A DNA stretch of 64,000 nucleotides from JAVBQO01 sp031548885 (GCA_031548885.1 JAVBQO010000001.1:124001-188000), one strand, 5' to 3'. Counted from the first letter of the stretch, positions 40,562-49,736 are shown. The notes: generated from the letters alone by a model not told the origin. Made by a program: numbers and translations.

Positions 40562-41845
40562 TCAATTAGCCTCTTCGACCAGTTTCGCCAAAGTTTTTTC
40601 AGTAACAATTCGGTTCGCGATGTCGCGGCGAGCCGCTTCGGATTCGAAACTGCTTTTCAATTTCGGATCGTTGTACTGCGAAACGACATCGGCCTGGCGA
40701 GCGTCGATTTCCTCGTCGGTCGCGCGAATGTCCCAGGTGCGTGACAGCTCCGACAAAACCAATCCGTTTTTGACACGCTTCTCTGCGGTCGGACGCAATT
40801 CTTTGGCTTCCCAATCGTCACGGTTTTTATAACCCTGCGATTCGAAATATTGATCGATCGACATGCCGCGGTACATCAGATTTTGCGAAAAGTCCTGCTC
40901 AAGCGCCTGTAACTGATCGCCAACCAAAACATCCGGCGCCTCGACGGTCGATTTCGCAACCAGCGCTGTTAGCAAATCGTCTTTGTATTTTTCCTCGGCG
41001 TCATATTCGGCGCGTGAAGTCAACTCTTTTTTGATGTCAGTTGTCAATTCCGCAGCGGTCGTGAACGGCCCGACGGTTTTCGCGAAATCATCGTTTAGCT
41101 CTGACTTTTTGATTTCATTGACTTTGTGCAATTTGATTTTGAAGGTAACTTTCGCGCCTTTCAACGCGTCGGCGTGATAATCTTTCGGGAACGTCAGCGG
41201 AATATCGAATGCTTCGCCGGCTTTGTGGCCGACGACGGCCTCTTCGAAGCCGGGGATGAACGAGTTCGTGCCGAGCGTCAACGGATAATTTTCAGCTTTG
41301 GCGCCTTTGACCGGTTCGTCTTTTTCGTCACGGCCGTCGAAGTCAATCATGACTTCGTCGCCATTTTTCGCAGCGCGTTCAACCTCGACTTTTTCGGCGG
41401 CGTTTTGCAGCAAGCGGTCGATAACTTCGTCGACTTCTTTTTGCGAAATCTCGACTTTGTTTTTCGTGACTTTCAGTTTTTTGTAATCACCCAGTTTGAC
41501 CGGCGGCACGATTTCGACCGTGGCCGTAAATTCCAATGATTCAAACGGTTTGAACTCGCCCAAATCGACTTTCGGACGGTCTAGTAGTTGAATCTGTTCG
41601 GCAATCAGGATTTGCACCATGGCATCGTTGATGGCATTTTCGACGGCCTGATTGGCCAGCGTCGCCGGGTCGATGTGTTTTTCGGCCACGTTCAGCGGTA
41701 CTTTGCCGTCGCGAAAACCTTTGACTTTGACGTTTTTCGCTAAGTTTTGAACTGCGGTTTTGTGAGCTTTTTTCAGTTCGTCAGCACCGACGGTTGCTTT
41801 GATTTCAATTTTTCCTTTGGACAGATCTTTTCGCGTATGTTTCAT
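40562..41845 (-). CDS. tig: Trigger factor
   Basis: Ribosome-bound chaperone and prolyl isomerase, 427 residues. The N-terminal ribosome-binding domain has the signature GFRDGKVPLN (usually GFRxGxxP), the FKBP-like domain runs from about 155 to 240 (NGDEVMIDFDGRDEKDEPVKG), and the C-terminal helical arms follow. TGT-TAAACT (41854-41862) ends 8 nt before the ATG. It is encoded next to clpP, a common pairing, but has its own promoter. Confidence 0.95.
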   Translation of the reverse strand: MKHTRKDLSKGKIEIKATVGADELKKAHKTAVQNLAKNVKVKGFRDGKVPLNVAEKHIDPATLANQAVENAINDAMVQILIAEQIQLLDRPKVDLGEFKPFESLEFTATVEIVPPVKLGDYKKLKVTKNKVEISQKEVDEVIDRLLQNAAEKVEVERAAKNGDEVMIDFDGRDEKDEPVKGAKAENYPLTLGTNSFIPGFEEAVVGHKAGEAFDIPLTFPKDYHADALKGAKVTFKIKLHKVNEIKKSELNDDFAKTVGPFTTAAELTTDIKKELTSRAEYDAEEKYKDDLLTALVAKSTVEAPDVLVGDQLQALEQDFSQNLMYRGMSIDQYFESQGYKNRDDWEAKELRPTAEKRVKNGLVLSELSRTWDIRATDEEIDARQADVVSQYNDPKLKSSFESEAARRDIANRIVTEKTLAKLVEEAN

Positions 41846-41892
41846 AGCTATCCAGTTTAACAGATTGTCGGTTCTGGCGCGAGGATAAGCGT

Positions 41893-43218
41893 TTAGAAAT
41901 CGTCGCCGACGTCAGATTTGCGGCGATAATCGCGCACCGAGGTGACGATGCGCTCGAAACTCAACTTTTCTTCGGTGGATTTCGCAACGTCTTTGAGCGT
42001 GTAGATTTCGTCCGACAGTTCGTTTTCGCCGACGAACAGCATGTACGGCACTTTCATTTTGACGGCTGATTTGATTTGTTTATCCAATTTTCGCCCCGAA
42101 ATGTCAACGGCGACATTGACGCCTTCGTCGCGTAGTTTGGTGGCTAATTTTTCGGCACCGTTCAAACTGTCGCCTAGGACAATCATGTAAACGTCGGTTG
42201 TTGATTCGGACTTTGGCAGCAAATTGTGCGCCCGCAAAAACTCCACCAACATCGTTTCGCCCGGCGCCATGCCGACAACCGGCAACGGATCGACGCCGAA
42301 CAGCCCGATCAAACCGTCGTAGCGTCCGCCGCCAAACATCGCCCGGTTGTTCTCCGGCGCTTCGTCGAAAACCTCAAACACAATTCCGGTGTAATAATCA
42401 AAGCCGCGCATCAGCGTGATATCGAATTTTGCATTGTTGATGCCGGCGGATTTTAGCGCGGCGAACAACTTTTTCAGATCGTCCAACGTATCGCTGTCCG
42501 CCAGTTCGCGCGGCAAATCGGCCATACTTTTCGCACCGATCAATTTCGACAATTTGGCCAGACCGGTCGGTGCCACTTCCGTGCCGAAAATGTCTTCGGC
42601 CTGTTGTTTGAAATCGGCTGGCGAGATTTTGTTTTTGCGGTCGAACAATTTGATCATCAAATTGGCCTGGATCACGTCCAATCCCAGATAATTCGTCATC
42701 ATAAAATCGGTCAAACGGCGGTCATTGATGCGAATCGTATACATTTTGCGGTCGGCGCCAAACGCACGCAAAATCGCGTCACTAATCGTGATGATTTCGA
42801 TATCGGCGGCGATATTTTCAACACCGAACAAATCGACGTTCAATTGCCAAAATTCGCGTTCGCGGCCTTTTTGCGGGCGTTCGTAGCGCATAAAGTTGCT
42901 GATGCTAAACAAACGCGCCGGATACGGCATTTCCTGTCGCCGCGCCGCCACCATGCGCGAAACGCTAGGCGTCATTTCCGGTCGAATCGCCACGGTTCGG
43001 TCGCCGCGATCAGTAAATTGATACGTTTGTTCGCTGACGATTTCCTCGCCACTTTTCGCAGCATAGACGTCGATCGGCTCGAGCAGCGGTGCGTCGTATT
43101 CTTCATATCCGTAGCGCTCAACGACCTGACGCCAGGTATTGAAAATATAATTTCGCAGCCGCATATCCTCGGGATACAGATCACGCGCACCCCTATAACT
43201 ATTGGTATCTAAACTCAT
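41893..43218 (-). CDS. hisS: Histidyl-tRNA synthetase
   Basis: Class II synthetase, 441 residues from ATG 43218 (MSLDTNSYRGARDLYPEDM), which has TAGGAG upstream; the longer frame to 43260 lacks a site. Motif 2 is FRYERPQKGREREFWQLNVD, the His-specific loops are GFDYYTGIVFEV and GGRYDGL, and motif 3 is VVGMAPGETMLVEF. The C-terminal anticodon-binding domain is complete. Confidence 0.95.
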   Translation of the reverse strand: MSLDTNSYRGARDLYPEDMRLRNYIFNTWRQVVERYGYEEYDAPLLEPIDVYAAKSGEEIVSEQTYQFTDRGDRTVAIRPEMTPSVSRMVAARRQEMPYPARLFSISNFMRYERPQKGREREFWQLNVDLFGVENIAADIEIITISDAILRAFGADRKMYTIRINDRRLTDFMMTNYLGLDVIQANLMIKLFDRKNKISPADFKQQAEDIFGTEVAPTGLAKLSKLIGAKSMADLPRELADSDTLDDLKKLFAALKSAGINNAKFDITLMRGFDYYTGIVFEVFDEAPENNRAMFGGGRYDGLIGLFGVDPLPVVGMAPGETMLVEFLRAHNLLPKSESTTDVYMIVLGDSLNGAEKLATKLRDEGVNVAVDISGRKLDKQIKSAVKMKVPYMLFVGENELSDEIYTLKDVAKSTEEKLSFERIVTSVRDYRRKSDVGDDF

Positions 43219-43243
43219 AATTACTCCTATTTTATCATTAAAT

Positions 43244-43270
43244 GAAAAACGCCGAATCAATCGGCGCGTT
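43244..43270 (-). terminator. Terminator, 43244-43270
   Basis: GCCGA and TCGGC pair around a 5-nt loop (43251-43265). On the minus strand the stem is followed by GTTTTTC. It ends the transcript from 44318-43291. Confidence 0.7.
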
Positions 43271-43290
43271 TGTAACGAAAAACGACCGAT

Positions 43291-43332
43291 CTACTTCGGC
43301 GGAATATGCGTGTATGTCACGATTTTCTGCAT
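43291..43332 (-). CDS. Possible 13-residue peptide gene with leaderless promoter
   Basis: ATG 43332 to TAG 43293-43291 encodes MQKIVTYTHIPPK. Upstream lies TGG-TATGAT (43339-43347), a -10 with exactly the 6-nt spacing seen before many genes here, and a terminator follows 20 nt downstream. The arrangement looks like a complete minimal gene, but so short an ORF can arise by chance. Confidence 0.3.
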   Translation of the reverse strand: MQKIVTYTHIPPK

Positions 43333-43351
43333 AAGCTTATCATACCACAAT

Positions 43352-43600
43352 CTACGACAAAAGCCATCGCGAAAGCCACCAAAATCCGGCAACGACGGCA
43401 AGCAGCGCGACGGATTCGGGAATGTAGTTGCGACGCGGTTGGCCGGTGCGCTTGGCTTTGCCGACTGTTGCGACGAATTGGACGCAAATTATGACCAAAA
43501 CTAGCGCCATAGCGGCGACCAGCAGCCACGAAAACCCGACAAAAATATAGTGCAAAACCGGCTGTTGCAATAATTCGCGAACGTTGTCGAAATAGCTCAT
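43352..43600 (-). CDS. Small membrane protein
   Basis: An 82-residue protein with two spans (HYIFVGFSWLLVAAMALVLV and LLAVVAGFWWLSRWLLS) and a basic loop GKAKRTGQPRRNY. Function unknown. It starts 1 nt after the stop of the membrane protein at 43602, so the two are one unit. Confidence 0.6.
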   Translation of the reverse strand: MSYFDNVRELLQQPVLHYIFVGFSWLLVAAMALVLVIICVQFVATVGKAKRTGQPRRNYIPESVALLAVVAGFWWLSRWLLS

Positions 43601-43601
43601 G

Positions 43602-44318
43602 TTATTTATTGTAACGTTTCAGGCCGCTGGACGGCAACACCCACGCGAGCAACGTGATCGCCAGCAAAACGGCGAAGCCGCACATGACGGACGGGATCGC
43701 CTGGCGGGCGTCCGAACTAAGCAATCCAACAGCGACAGTCGGCACAATGAACGCCAGATAGCCGATAGCGAGCGCGATCAGACTTTTGCGCGTTTTGGCG
43801 TTTTTCGCGGCCTTTGCCCAAACGAAACACAGCGTCGTGCTAATCGCCAGCAATCCATAATAATACGCCGTATACCACAACAATGCGCCCGGTTCCGACG
43901 TAAAAATCACGTAATTTCCGCCGCAGATTTGACCAGTCAGCGAATTCCCCGCGAACGCGAAATAGCCGATGAAGGCCGCGCACGCCAGATACATGCCGGT
44001 TTGAGCTTGCCATGATTTTTTGCCCGCCAACGCCATCGCCAAGCTGATACCGAGCGGCGGCAACAACGTTATCGCCACATAACCAATTCGCGCCCACGTC
44101 AAGCCCGGCAAGCCAATAGTTTCGCAAATCAAATACTCGGCCAACTGAAACACGCCCAAACAAATCAAAATCGCCGCGATCAGACGACCAACATTATTCA
44201 ATTTGTAGCGAAAAATCACATATAATGCGCCGACAAATTCTATCGCCATCGTCGCCAACATTACTGGCGGCGAAAAACAATTAAGCTGATTTTGATTGGA
44301 AAATTTCTTGAGATACAT
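43602..44318 (-). CDS. Multi-spanning membrane protein of unknown function
   Basis: A protein of up to 238 residues with about seven hydrophobic spans and few charged loops. Recognisable segments are GRLIAAILICLGVFQLAEYL and IGYVAITLLPPLGISLAMAL. I see no active-site motif. The start could be ATG 44318 or the internal ATG 44261; neither has a good binding site. The tRNA-Leu gene lies just upstream. Confidence 0.6.
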   Translation of the reverse strand: MYLKKFSNQNQLNCFSPPVMLATMAIEFVGALYVIFRYKLNNVGRLIAAILICLGVFQLAEYLICETIGLPGLTWARIGYVAITLLPPLGISLAMALAGKKSWQAQTGMYLACAAFIGYFAFAGNSLTGQICGGNYVIFTSEPGALLWYTAYYYGLLAISTTLCFVWAKAAKNAKTRKSLIALAIGYLAFIVPTVAVGLLSSDARQAIPSVMCGFAVLLAITLLAWVLPSSGLKRYNK

Positions 44319-44347
44319 AAATAATTGTGACTATACGAAATATACCG

Positions 44348-44432
44348 TGGTGCGCGAGAGAGGACTTGAACCTCCACGCCTTGCGGCACATGCTCCTAAG
44401 GCATGCGTGTCTACCAATTCCACCACTCGCGC
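44348..44432 (-). tRNA. tRNA-Leu (anticodon TAG)
   Basis: An 85-nt tRNA gene including an encoded CCA. The acceptor stem GCGCGAG pairs with CTCGCGC, the anticodon loop is CTTAGGA within CATGC/GCATG, the long variable arm (TGCCGCAAGGCGT) marks a type II tRNA, and the T arm is GGAGG-TTCAAGT-CCTCT. TAG reads CUN leucine codons. Confidence 0.95.
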
Positions 44433-44494
44433 GTGTCAGAATTATAGCAAATATTTTTCCACAATTACAAATTTCGGAAAAATGCAAAAATAAC

Positions 44495-44524
44495 TTGCAA
44501 AAGTAAAGACATAAGCTGTATAAT
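44495..44524 (+). promoter_or_regulatory. Promoter of the surface protein gene
   Basis: TTGCAA (44495-44500) and TATAAT (44519-44524) are 18 bp apart with TG before the -10. The leader is about 30 nt and ends with GAGGGAA. Confidence 0.65.
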
Positions 44525-44562
44525 ATAATTCATACAATTTCAAAAAACAAAACGAGGGAAAT

Positions 44563-45918
44563 ATGTTAAAAGCACGCATCAAAATAAACTGGGGAGTTGC
44601 GGTAGCACTCGTTTGCGCAACTGTTGCCGCCACTATGGTTTCGGCCAATTTTTCGTCGGCTGCTCCTGGTAGCCCGAACACACCCGGCGCACCGGCGGCT
44701 CTATTTTTCGAGGATTTCGAGAATCGTAGCGCTGGATCGAATATGGAATTAAACACGTACACCGGCACACAGGGCATGACGTACACGGCAGATCCATACT
44801 GGATCACGCGCGGCAACTGCAACGGCTTCGTCGTCGACAGTACCAGCACGCGAAACGCCGCTGACTGCATCGTGGAATCCACGCCGACATACGCTGACGG
44901 AGCTTTCGCGGCGGTTCAGACTATGTCGACTGCGCTCGGCATTTTGCGCAATAGCCCGACGCCGACTGCAAATGCGGCCGTTGGCGGCTACACTCATCTA
45001 GGCAGCTCGGAATCAGACAACCAAAATCTGATCCAGTTTGCCACCGCGCAAAACGTTACTCTGCCCACAACAAACCGTTTCGTAACTTTTTCAGTCGACA
45101 CGGCGGCGCGTAGCTGTGGCATCGCAAACAAAGATCCACTTCTTCAGTTTTACAAAAAAGTTGGCACAACCGAAACTCCATTGTCCAGCAATGTGATCAA
45201 CGCATGCACGGACAGCCGGCTGAAAGAGATCACAGTGGGCGGTAGCGCGGTGCGAATCGGCACATTGACGTCCGACGCTTCGTTCCTGTATGCCGAGCCA
45301 TTCCGGCTAATTATGCGCAACGAAACGCTTAATTCACATTTGACCAACGCGGCCGGCAACGACTCGGCGCTCGACAATATCGCGATTTTCGATGTTTCAC
45401 CACAATTGGACAAGTCGTTCAACCCAACGCGCGTTCCGGTCGGCGAAACTTCACGCCTGACAATTACCGTCACAAACACCGCGGAGTTGGCTTCGAAAAT
45501 CGGCTGGGGATTCACTGACAACCTACCTGAGGGCTTGGTCGTAGCGGACAAACCGGAAATCGGCGGCACTTGTACCGCTACAAAATCCGCCGCGTCACGC
45601 GACACGAAAGTCAAAGTCACGGCCGGTCGTCTAGAATCCGGTCAGAAATCCTGCACAATCGAATTAAACGTGACCTCATCCGAAGGCATCGATCCGGGCG
45701 ACAGCAAATCGTACGACAACGGGCCGACGAATTTCTCCGACGTAATCGGGCTAGATCTGCCAAACGTCGCGACGGTAGAATTCTACAATACTCCCGATGC
45801 TCCGGCCACAGGCGTCTGGGTCAAGTTCCGAACGCCGCTACTCACATTGTTCGCCGGCGTCCTAGTCGCAACAATGGTCGTGATGCTGACCCGACAACGA
45901 AAAACTGCGCGAAAATAA
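44563..45918 (+). CDS. Secreted surface protein with DUF11-like domain and sortase-like tail
   Basis: A 451-residue exported protein. Residues 10-36 are a signal peptide (VAVALVCATVAATMVSANFSSAAPG). Residues 45-280 are a beta-rich region with paired Cys that I cannot name. From about 285 to 390 lies a DUF11/isopeptide-like repeat (SFNPTRVPVGETSRLTITVTN, GFTDNLPEGLVV). At 413-417 is APATG, close to LPxTG, followed by a hydrophobic span and RQRKTARK. This suggests wall anchoring by the sortase at 6238, or retention in the membrane. The gene has no copy of the TTTCGCAA motif. Confidence 0.75.
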   Translation: MLKARIKINWGVAVALVCATVAATMVSANFSSAAPGSPNTPGAPAALFFEDFENRSAGSNMELNTYTGTQGMTYTADPYWITRGNCNGFVVDSTSTRNAADCIVESTPTYADGAFAAVQTMSTALGILRNSPTPTANAAVGGYTHLGSSESDNQNLIQFATAQNVTLPTTNRFVTFSVDTAARSCGIANKDPLLQFYKKVGTTETPLSSNVINACTDSRLKEITVGGSAVRIGTLTSDASFLYAEPFRLIMRNETLNSHLTNAAGNDSALDNIAIFDVSPQLDKSFNPTRVPVGETSRLTITVTNTAELASKIGWGFTDNLPEGLVVADKPEIGGTCTATKSAASRDTKVKVTAGRLESGQKSCTIELNVTSSEGIDPGDSKSYDNGPTNFSDVIGLDLPNVATVEFYNTPDAPATGVWVKFRTPLLTLFAGVLVATMVVMLTRQRKTARK

Positions 45919-45933
45919 ATCGCGATAGAAATC

Positions 45934-45963
45934 AAAAGGGCTTGCAATTTCGCAAGTCCTTTT
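45934..45963. terminator. Bidirectional terminator with motif in the loop
   Basis: AAAAGGGCTTGC (45934-45945) pairs with GCAAGTCCTTTT (45952-45963) between two convergent genes. TTTCGCAA (45948-45955) forms part of the loop and stem. Confidence 0.75.
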
Positions 45964-45969
45964 CAATTA

Positions 45970-46506
45970 TCATGCTAGGCGATAGGTCGCCAGCGCCGCT
46001 TCTCCGTAACTACGTTTGTCCACCACAACAACTCCATTAACGGTCGGCGCTAACTCCCTATCTGGATATGATAATATCACAATTCCGTTCGCGCTTAAAT
46101 AGTCTTTTAATTGCATGGCTGTGGAAAACTGCGGATCGTGATACGGCGGATCGATAAAAATCACATCGAATTTTTGCGGCTCGGCCGTCGCCATCCAATT
46201 GGCCACACTGGTTCGAATAAGTTTGGTTTTTTCGCCCACGCCCAGTGTCGAAATATTTTTCGCAATCACGTTTTGTGCCACGCGGTCGCGTTCGATAAAT
46301 GTCGCCGATTTTGCGCCACGCGATAGCGCCTCCAATCCAATTGCGCCAGTTCCGGCAAACGCGTCCAGAACCGTTTTTTGCTCGACATTAATTTGATTAA
46401 ACAACGCGCTGCGAACCCGGTCGCCCATCGGATGCGTTTTGCGGCCATTCGGTGCATCAATGAAACGTCCGCCGAATTCGCCACTAATAATACGCAGTCG
46501 ACTCAT
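45970..46506 (-). CDS. rsmD: 16S rRNA (guanine(966)-N(2))-methyltransferase
   Basis: SAM-dependent methyltransferase of 178 residues. I start it at ATG 46506 (MSRLRIISGEFGGR), which has GAGGAAA upstream and overlaps the previous stop (ATGA). The SAM site is LDAFAGTGAIGLEALSRGA and the catalytic motif IFIDPPY is complete. It methylates G966 of 16S rRNA before assembly ends. Confidence 0.92.
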   Translation of the reverse strand: MSRLRIISGEFGGRFIDAPNGRKTHPMGDRVRSALFNQINVEQKTVLDAFAGTGAIGLEALSRGAKSATFIERDRVAQNVIAKNISTLGVGEKTKLIRTSVANWMATAEPQKFDVIFIDPPYHDPQFSTAMQLKDYLSANGIVILSYPDRELAPTVNGVVVVDKRSYGEAALATYRLA

Positions 46507-47324
46507 GATTTTTCCTCGTGCGACGCACGCCACAAACAACTGTACCAACTCATCAAAACGGCGTGGATTATCAGCGGCATCAAATCGTTTTTGACCCGCA
46601 ATGCCAACGTGTTCGTCCAGCCAGTTTTTTGAAACTTATCGTACATATGCCACGAATAAACCTGATTGACCAAGTCTAAATACAGCGGCACAATGCCGTT
46701 TCCGCGCACCGCGGCGCGATCACGAGTGGTCAAACGAACATCGCGAAAAGTAACCGCTTTGGTCGAAAATGCCACGCCGAATTCGAAAAATCCGTGCGTC
46801 GTCATGACGCCTTTCGCGCCCCAATATTCCCAATTGTTCGCGAATCGTTCGCGCATCGTGTCGCCGGGCATGATGTTTTTTTTGCGAAAAGTCGTCCGCG
46901 TTTCAATCGGCTGTCCATTTCGCAATTCAATCAATTTTTCCTCCAGCGGATAATGATGTGCCGGCGTCAAACCATCGACGATCGCGTGCGCCAACCACGC
47001 CGCCTCGAACGCCGCACGCTCGTTGTTTTTCTCGCGCAGCGCCGCAATCAAATTGTTTTCGTGACCACGAATTAGATCCAAAATCTGGCGATCGTCGGGA
47101 TTTGTCGGGTCGATGTAGTGCCACGGCTCGTCACGCGCCGGCGATTTTTTCTTGACGCCGTCGGGACCGTTCAGGCCTTCGAATCGCAGAATCTCTTTGG
47201 CTTTCGGGAAGTGAAAGCCGCGCGGAATGTACGGCTGCAAACGGCGACGCGCCACGCGATCGATTTTCTGATGCGTGCCGATGAGGCGGCCGGAGCCGCG
47301 GCGGATTGTAGTGCCCGCGTACAT
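46503..47324 (-). CDS. Zinc-dependent phospholipase C-like protein
   Basis: A helical protein of 273 residues with His clusters typical of the zinc-dependent phospholipase C / P1 nuclease fold: GTHQKIDRVA near 17-26, WHYIDP near 68-73, and WLAHAIVDGLTPAHHYP near 110-126. I see no signal peptide, so it may act inside the cell or need another route. The substrate is unknown. It lies between a Nudix hydrolase (4 nt) and rsmD (4-nt overlap), so the three are probably one transcript. Confidence 0.7.
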   Translation of the reverse strand: MYAGTTIRRGSGRLIGTHQKIDRVARRRLQPYIPRGFHFPKAKEILRFEGLNGPDGVKKKSPARDEPWHYIDPTNPDDRQILDLIRGHENNLIAALREKNNERAAFEAAWLAHAIVDGLTPAHHYPLEEKLIELRNGQPIETRTTFRKKNIMPGDTMRERFANNWEYWGAKGVMTTHGFFEFGVAFSTKAVTFRDVRLTTRDRAAVRGNGIVPLYLDLVNQVYSWHMYDKFQKTGWTNTLALRVKNDLMPLIIHAVLMSWYSCLWRASHEEKS

Positions 47325-47328
47325 CCTG

Positions 47329-47706
47329 CTAAATCTCCGGCTCGACTGATTTTCGTCGATTCCGATTATACGTTTCGATTGGAATAAATTTTACTTCCCT
47401 GACGTTTTTCGCGGTCGGTGAAAAATCCCCTTCGATCATAACTTTCCAACCTTCGATCAATTCCAGATAATGCGTCTCAGCTTTTACAAAAGTTTCTGCG
47501 AAATTATTGGAAATTCCCAATTCTTCCGACAGCTCGCGCCGCAATCCGTCATGCACCATTTCGCCATGTTCAAGTCCGCCGCCGGGCAACTCCCATTCGT
47601 CCGAATGTTCTTTTACCGCCAAAACTTCACCGGCATCACTCTTAATCACGGCTTTGACCGAAACGCGATAAAAAGAATTGGGATATTTGCCGTGTTGAAT
47701 CGTCAT
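47329..47706 (-). CDS. Nudix hydrolase
   Basis: A pyrophosphohydrolase of 125 residues. The Nudix box GGGLEHGEMVHDGLRRELSEELGI fits Gx5Ex7REUxEExGU with all catalytic Glu residues. Substrate unknown; house-cleaning of damaged nucleotides is common in the family. It starts 8 nt after the recG stop. Confidence 0.9.
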   Translation of the reverse strand: MTIQHGKYPNSFYRVSVKAVIKSDAGEVLAVKEHSDEWELPGGGLEHGEMVHDGLRRELSEELGISNNFAETFVKAETHYLELIEGWKVMIEGDFSPTAKNVREVKFIPIETYNRNRRKSVEPEI

Positions 47707-47714
47707 TTTTGCAC

Positions 47715-49736
47715 TTAATTCAGAGTCGTCAATCGTTGATATTTCGCGACGTGCGCCGCTAACTGAGGATATTTTACCATATCTTGGCCGGATTTGATAA
47801 ACCAGTCAGCCTCATCCGACGCACGTTTGATCAATTTCGTATCGGCCAAATTCGCAATCTGCAAATTCAACGCGCCGTGTTGCGCATGACCGTAAATTTC
47901 GCCTGGACCGCGCAATTTCAAATCGACTTCGGACAGGTAAAATCCGTCGTTCGATTTCTCGATTTCCTTTAATCTTTGCGAGGGCTTTTTCGAATCGCTC
48001 ATCATCAAAAAACAATACGATTGATGTTCGCCGCGCCCAACACGCCCACGCAATTGATGCAACTGCGAAAGCCCGAATTGATCCGCATTTTCGATCAACA
48101 TTACCGTCGCGTTCGGCACGTCAACACCGACTTCGACCACTGTTGTCGCTACCAAAATGTCGATTTCGCGTTTCGCAAACTGCGTCATGACTTCGTCTTT
48201 GGCATCAGACGGCATTTTGCCATGTAGGATCCCGACGCGACGTTTCGCAAAGGTTTTCGCAATCTTTTTAAACTCGTCCTGAACCGATTTTTTCTCGTCG
48301 ACACCCGTTTCAATCAGCGGACAAATTACGTAGGCTTGGCGACCTTTCGCAATTTCGTTTTCAATTTTTTCATAAAGTTGAGCGCGCGAATTCGGCGACC
48401 AAATTTTGGTTTCGATCGGTTTGCGCCCGCGTGGCATTTCGTTCAGAATCGAAATATCCAAATCGCCAAACACCGTCAGCTGCAGCGAACGTGGGATTGG
48501 CGTGGCTGTCATTGACAACAGATGCGGCATTTTAGCGGATTTCGCAAGTAATTGCTGCCGCTGTTTAACACCAAAACGATGCTGCTCGTCGATCACGACG
48601 AATCCCAAACGATGAAATTTCACCGCGTCCTGGAACAGCGCGTGCGTACCAACAACGACCGCCGCCGCGCCGTTTTCAATCTGTTCGTATAACTTTTTCC
48701 GCGCCGCGCCTTTCACCGAACCGGTCAGCAATACGACCGACACTTGCAGTGGTTCCAGTAATTTCGCAAGCGTTTCAGCGTGTTGGTTCGCTAAAATCTC
48801 GGTCGGCGCCATGAACGCAGTCTGGAATCCCGCCAAACTTGCCTGGTACGCCGCCGCGCCGGCGACGATAGTTTTGCCAGAGCCGACGTCGCCTTGCAAT
48901 AAACGATTCATCGGCGACAATTTTTCGAAATCCTGCAAAATCTCCCACAAAGCCCGTTTCTGTGCGCCCGTCATCTCAAACGGCAATTTCGCAACAAAAT
49001 CCGCGATTTCCTTTTGCGAAAACGGAATTTCGTATCCGTTAAGTTTGGAATTTTCCAACTTATTCAACCGCGCCGCCAACAACAATTCGAACAATTCCTC
49101 GAACGCCAATCGTTCGCACGCCGCGTCGGCGTCGTCTTTGTTTTCGGGAAAGTGCAGGCCCATTAACGCGTCGGCGCGGCTGGCAAGTTTTTCGCGTTTG
49201 ACGATTTCCGGCGGCAATGTTTCGGGCATCATCGCGATCAACGGCCGCAATTCGTCCAAAATTTTGCGCGTTTGCGAAGGCTTCAAACCTTTTCGCAAAG
49301 GGTAAATCGGCAAAACGCGGCCAGTTTGCACGGTGATTTCCTTGACTGCTTCGACAAACGGATTGGAAAGTTGGTAACGATCACGACTCAGCCCAAATTC
49401 GCCGCTGAAATAAAATTGGCCGGATTTCAACTGCGTGGCGCGATACGGTTGGTTGAACCACACGGCTTGAACCTTGCCGGTGTCGTCGGCCAGCGTCGCG
49501 GTCGTCACACGCATACCGCGGCGAACAAACCGCGTTTCAATCTGTTCACAACGCGCCAAAATCGTCACTTTGCCCGGTCGCAAATTCGCAATTTCGACAG
49601 TTTGCGAAAAATCCTCATATCGATTCGGCAAAAAATCGATTAGATCGCCGACCGTTTCCAAACCCGCGCCCGCCAACAATTCGGCGGTTTTCGGGCCGAC
49701 GCCTTTGATCCCGGAGAGATTCGTGGTCAAATTCAT
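47715..49736 (-). CDS. recG: ATP-dependent DNA helicase RecG
   Basis: Branch-migration helicase for stalled forks and recombination, 673 residues. The wedge/OB domain is N-terminal (GIKGVGPKTAELLAGAGLET at the start), then motif I LLQGDVGSGKT, the DEQH box VIDEQHRFGV and the C-terminal helicase motif QLRGRVGRGEHQSYC. TGC-TACAAT (49744-49752) ends 7 nt before the ATG, so the mRNA is probably leaderless. It is the gene richest in the TTTCGCAA motif: ten copies in 2 kb. Confidence 0.96.
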   Translation of the reverse strand: MNLTTNLSGIKGVGPKTAELLAGAGLETVGDLIDFLPNRYEDFSQTVEIANLRPGKVTILARCEQIETRFVRRGMRVTTATLADDTGKVQAVWFNQPYRATQLKSGQFYFSGEFGLSRDRYQLSNPFVEAVKEITVQTGRVLPIYPLRKGLKPSQTRKILDELRPLIAMMPETLPPEIVKREKLASRADALMGLHFPENKDDADAACERLAFEELFELLLAARLNKLENSKLNGYEIPFSQKEIADFVAKLPFEMTGAQKRALWEILQDFEKLSPMNRLLQGDVGSGKTIVAGAAAYQASLAGFQTAFMAPTEILANQHAETLAKLLEPLQVSVVLLTGSVKGAARKKLYEQIENGAAAVVVGTHALFQDAVKFHRLGFVVIDEQHRFGVKQRQQLLAKSAKMPHLLSMTATPIPRSLQLTVFGDLDISILNEMPRGRKPIETKIWSPNSRAQLYEKIENEIAKGRQAYVICPLIETGVDEKKSVQDEFKKIAKTFAKRRVGILHGKMPSDAKDEVMTQFAKREIDILVATTVVEVGVDVPNATVMLIENADQFGLSQLHQLRGRVGRGEHQSYCFLMMSDSKKPSQRLKEIEKSNDGFYLSEVDLKLRGPGEIYGHAQHGALNLQIANLADTKLIKRASDEADWFIKSGQDMVKYPQLAAHVAKYQRLTTLN

